NCBI RefSeq assembly: GCF_002734215.1
Contig: NZ_NSEB01000004.1
Coordinates: forward strand, 174,013-238,012
Direction of reading: 5' to 3'
DNA from: Fredinandcohnia onubensis
GTDB taxonomy: Bacteria > Bacillota > Bacilli > Bacillales > Bacillaceae_L
DNA length: 64,000 nt
The stretch's first letter is position 1; each line of letters starts with the position of its first letter. The position numbers and the translations under genes were made by a program. This document shows positions 62,194 to 64,000 of the stretch, in pieces. The notes beneath the pieces are model-generated. The model searched no databases, was not told the origin of the DNA, and saw nothing but the letters and a program-made list of their open reading frames with translations.

Positions 62194-63060
62194 ATGAATA
62201 GAAGAAGACGTCAGCACGAAGTTCATCCAACACTTCAAAAGGTAAAGGAATTCATATACATACTACTAGGTTCTGCCACAGTGGCTCTATCGTTTAATCT
62301 GTTTCTACTGCCGAACAAGGTGGCATCTGGTGGTGTGAGCGGGATTAGTACCATCCTGAACTCCCTTTTCGGTTGGGAAGCAGCCTATGTTCAGTGGGCA
62401 TTTAATATTCCACTATTCATTGCAGGGATCATTTTTCTAGGAAAGATGTATGGTGCCAGGACGTTAATTGGCACTCTTTTTTTACCATTTGTTGTTTATC
62501 TTTCTAGAAATCTGGAACCCGCAACGTTCGATCCATTGCTTGGTGCTTTATTCGGAGGAATTGGAGTCGGTTTGGGGCTCGGTATTACTTTCCGGGGCAA
62601 TGCGTCAACTGGTGGGACAGACCTCGCCGCTCAGATTGTTCATAAGTATACAGGAATCTCCCTTGGGAAAAGTGTTGCTTTTATTGACGGCTTGATTGTC
62701 GTGACCGCGGCAATTGTGTTTGATATTGAGAGTGGGCTCTATGCGTTAATTGGACTTTTCGTTACAAGTAAAACGATTGATTTGGTACAGGTAGGTCTAG
62801 GAAATTCGAAAATGGCTCTTATTATTACGAACCGTCAGGACGAAGTGCGACAAGAGATTTTTGACAAACTGGACAGAGGGGTAACCAAGCTCTCTGGATA
62901 TGGGGGTTATACTGACGATGAGCGACCGATGCTCATGTGTGTAGTGGAACAAAAAGAGTTCACAAAATTGAAACAAGTGGTTCAAAGCATTGATACATCT
63001 GCATTTGTCGTTGTTATGGATGCTGCAGAGGTATTAGGTGAGGGTTTTAAAAGAGCGTAA
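62194..63060 (+). CDS. YitT family membrane protein (DUF2179)
   Basis: 288 residues: about five or six transmembrane helices (LLGSATVALSFNLFLLPNKVASGG; GVGLGLGITFRGNASTGGTDL) and a C-terminal cytoplasmic DUF2179 domain (LIITNRQDEVRQEIFDKLDRGVTKLSG). Family common in Bacillaceae, proposed as transporters, function uncertain. ATG 62194 has GGAGGTAG before it; an in-frame upstream start would lack a ribosome site. Confidence 0.92.
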   Translation: MNRRRRQHEVHPTLQKVKEFIYILLGSATVALSFNLFLLPNKVASGGVSGISTILNSLFGWEAAYVQWAFNIPLFIAGIIFLGKMYGARTLIGTLFLPFVVYLSRNLEPATFDPLLGALFGGIGVGLGLGITFRGNASTGGTDLAAQIVHKYTGISLGKSVAFIDGLIVVTAAIVFDIESGLYALIGLFVTSKTIDLVQVGLGNSKMALIITNRQDEVRQEIFDKLDRGVTKLSGYGGYTDDERPMLMCVVEQKEFTKLKQVVQSIDTSAFVVVMDAAEVLGEGFKRA

Positions 63061-63115
63061 AAGGGGTATAATAAAAATTGTATAATGGAAAAATTTATTA
63101 CAGGGGGTAAATTCT

Positions 63116-63460
63116 GTGAAACGTAAGCTATTCAGTATTCTATTAGGAACATCACTTGTATTCGCGTTAGCTGCATGTGGCGGTGGGGACGACAATGCAG
63201 GAGAGGCACCAGCAAGTGATAATAACGGCGGTGGAGAAGCTACCGTTAACGCTGAAGAAATCGCTAAACAAAACTGTGCATCTTGTCACGGACAAGACTT
63301 TGGTGGTGGAGCAGGTCCTGACCTAACTAAAGTTGGATCTAAATACAGCAAAGACGAAATTGCTGGAATCATCGAAAATGGCCAAGGCTCAATGCCTGGT
63401 GGCATCATTAAAGGTGAAGAAAAAGACGCAGTAGCTACATGGCTATCTGAGAAAAAATAA
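63116..63460 (+). CDS. cccB: Lipoprotein cytochrome c551
   Basis: 114 residues: lipoprotein signal with lipobox LAAC (Cys ~21), a flexible Gly/Asn/Ala-rich linker, and a small cytochrome c domain with heme motif CASCH and axial Met in GSMPGG. It is held on the outer face of the membrane and passes electrons from the bc complex to caa3 oxidase. GTG start 63116 with AGGGGGTAA. The YitT gene is 55 bases upstream. Confidence 0.9.
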   Translation: MKRKLFSILLGTSLVFALAACGGGDDNAGEAPASDNNGGGEATVNAEEIAKQNCASCHGQDFGGGAGPDLTKVGSKYSKDEIAGIIENGQGSMPGGIIKGEEKDAVATWLSEKK

Positions 63461-63469
63461 GTAGTATGT

Positions 63470-64000
63470 CAGGCCTTCTGGGTGAACCGGAAGGCTTTTA
63501 TAATGAGCGAAAATAGGTTGTGTCCGATAAAAAGTGGTGAATGTCCGATAAATTCAGAGTTGTGTCCGATAAAACTGGAACAATGTCCGATATCCCGGCA
63601 ACAATGTCCGATATAATCAAAATTTTGTCCGATATCCAAAAAAATGATTAGATAGTCTGCCTTCCGGTTGAACCGGAAGGCTTTTAAAATGGACGAAACA
63701 AGAGTTATGTCCGATAAACAGTGGTGAATGTCCGATATATTCAGAGTTGAGTCCGATAAAACTAGATCAATGTCCGATATCCCAGTAACAATGTCCGATA
63801 TAATCAAAATTTTGTCCGATATCCAAAAAAATGATTAGATAGTCTGCCTTCCGGGTGAACCGGAAGGCTTTTAAAATGAGCGAAAATAGGTTGTGTCCGA
63901 TAAAAAGTGGTGAATGTCCGATAAATTCAGAGTTGTGTCCGATAAAACTGGAACAATGTCCGATATCCCGGTAACAATGTCCGATATAATCAAAATTTTG
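63470..64000. repeat. Tandem units of terminator hairpin plus six 21-bp TGTCCGATA repeats
   Basis: Three units of ~187 bp are visible; the third is cut by the window end. Each begins with the hairpin GCCTTCCGG..CCGGAAGGC and TTTTA (63474, 63660, 63846), then six TGTCCGATA-type motifs exactly 21 bp apart: unit 1 at 63521, 63542, 63563, 63584, 63605, 63626; unit 2 at 63708, 63729, 63750, 63771, 63792, 63813; unit 3 at 63894, 63915, 63936, 63957, 63978, 63999. The spacers between motifs are shared by position across units. The first hairpin also serves as the cccB terminator. An open frame on the reverse strand is a by-product of the period. Confidence 0.9.

Noticed and set aside
63469..63807. 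Long reverse-strand open frame with repeated SDI/GH residues
   Set aside because: It is produced by the 21-bp (7-codon) repeat array and has no ribosome site; the same happens at 41648-41872 and 41763-42098.
63521..64000. CRISPR array
   Set aside because: The repeated core is only 9 bp, the period is 21 bp, spacers recur between units, and no cas genes are present.

Overview
The window comes from a motile, low-GC Gram-positive bacterium of the family Bacillaceae. This rests on the gene content (flagellin tail, flaG-fliD-fliS-fliT, long-form hpf, secA, an RF2 gene with the classic +1 frameshift, a cccB-like lipoprotein cytochrome c), on strong AGGAGG-type ribosome sites with frequent TTG and GTG starts, and on sigma-H-like and sigma-D-like promoters. 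No species is assigned, no rRNA or tRNA genes were seen, and no plasmid or complete phage module is present.

Layout. 1-7090: late flagellin locus. The window opens inside a group I intron whose 3' exon encodes the conserved flagellin C-terminus. Three large family 2 glycosyltransferases follow, probably modifying flagellin. A second intron plus flagellin tail (orphaned), a degenerate third intron tail and a broken LAGLIDADG homing endonuclease gene lie among and after them. 7091-15721: flaG, fliD, fliS, fliT, then a class I cyclic-di-GMP riboswitch with its own terminator in front of a 1864-residue repeat surface protein, so a motility operon is followed by a c-di-GMP-controlled adhesin-like gene. 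15769-17965: a formaldehyde-dehydrogenase-like enzyme, a small GlcG/HbpS-like protein and a divergent HxlR regulator. 18279-24188: hpf with a sigma-H-type promoter and hairpin leader, a diguanylate cyclase cut short by an in-frame stop, secA and prfB. 24189-29625: two small reverse-strand genes, a DUF4230 protein, a chemoreceptor, and a LysR regulator divergent from a TauE-type exporter. 29691-35660: a complete galactose (Leloir) cluster galK-galE-galT-galM-galR with an operator-like palindrome at the promoter.

36327-57896 is the most interesting part: a type VII secretion (T7SSb) locus of unusual composition. It has three WXG100-type proteins, EssC with an FHA domain, and a YukD/EsaB ubiquitin-like protein. 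I cannot recognise EsaA/YueB, EssA or canonical EssB/YukC. Instead there are a cytoplasmic DUF6382-like/FHA protein, a PP2C phosphatase, a catalytically intact Ser/Thr kinase with the membrane topology of EssB, a membrane protein whose cytoplasmic tail repeats E-T-T-(L/I)-L phosphothreonine-like motifs, and a 1794-residue protein anchored in the membrane at both ends with about 17 Ig-like domains between. Two probable effector/immunity sets are embedded: a lipase with its secretion-like helices at the C-terminus beside a lipoprotein and a small helical protein, and a glycine-zipper protein beside a small multi-pass membrane protein.

58217-64000: a secreted lamin-tail/metallophosphoesterase protein, a YitT family membrane protein, cytochrome c551, and the start of a large array of 21-bp repeats.

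Several short repeat families run through the window. The most striking is a TGTCCGATA motif reiterated every 21 bp downstream of esaB and cccB, with a related 20-21-bp array downstream of prfB. Palindromic GGGACAGGTCCC and GGGACGGTTC elements sit between genes, and one supplies the stop codon of galK.
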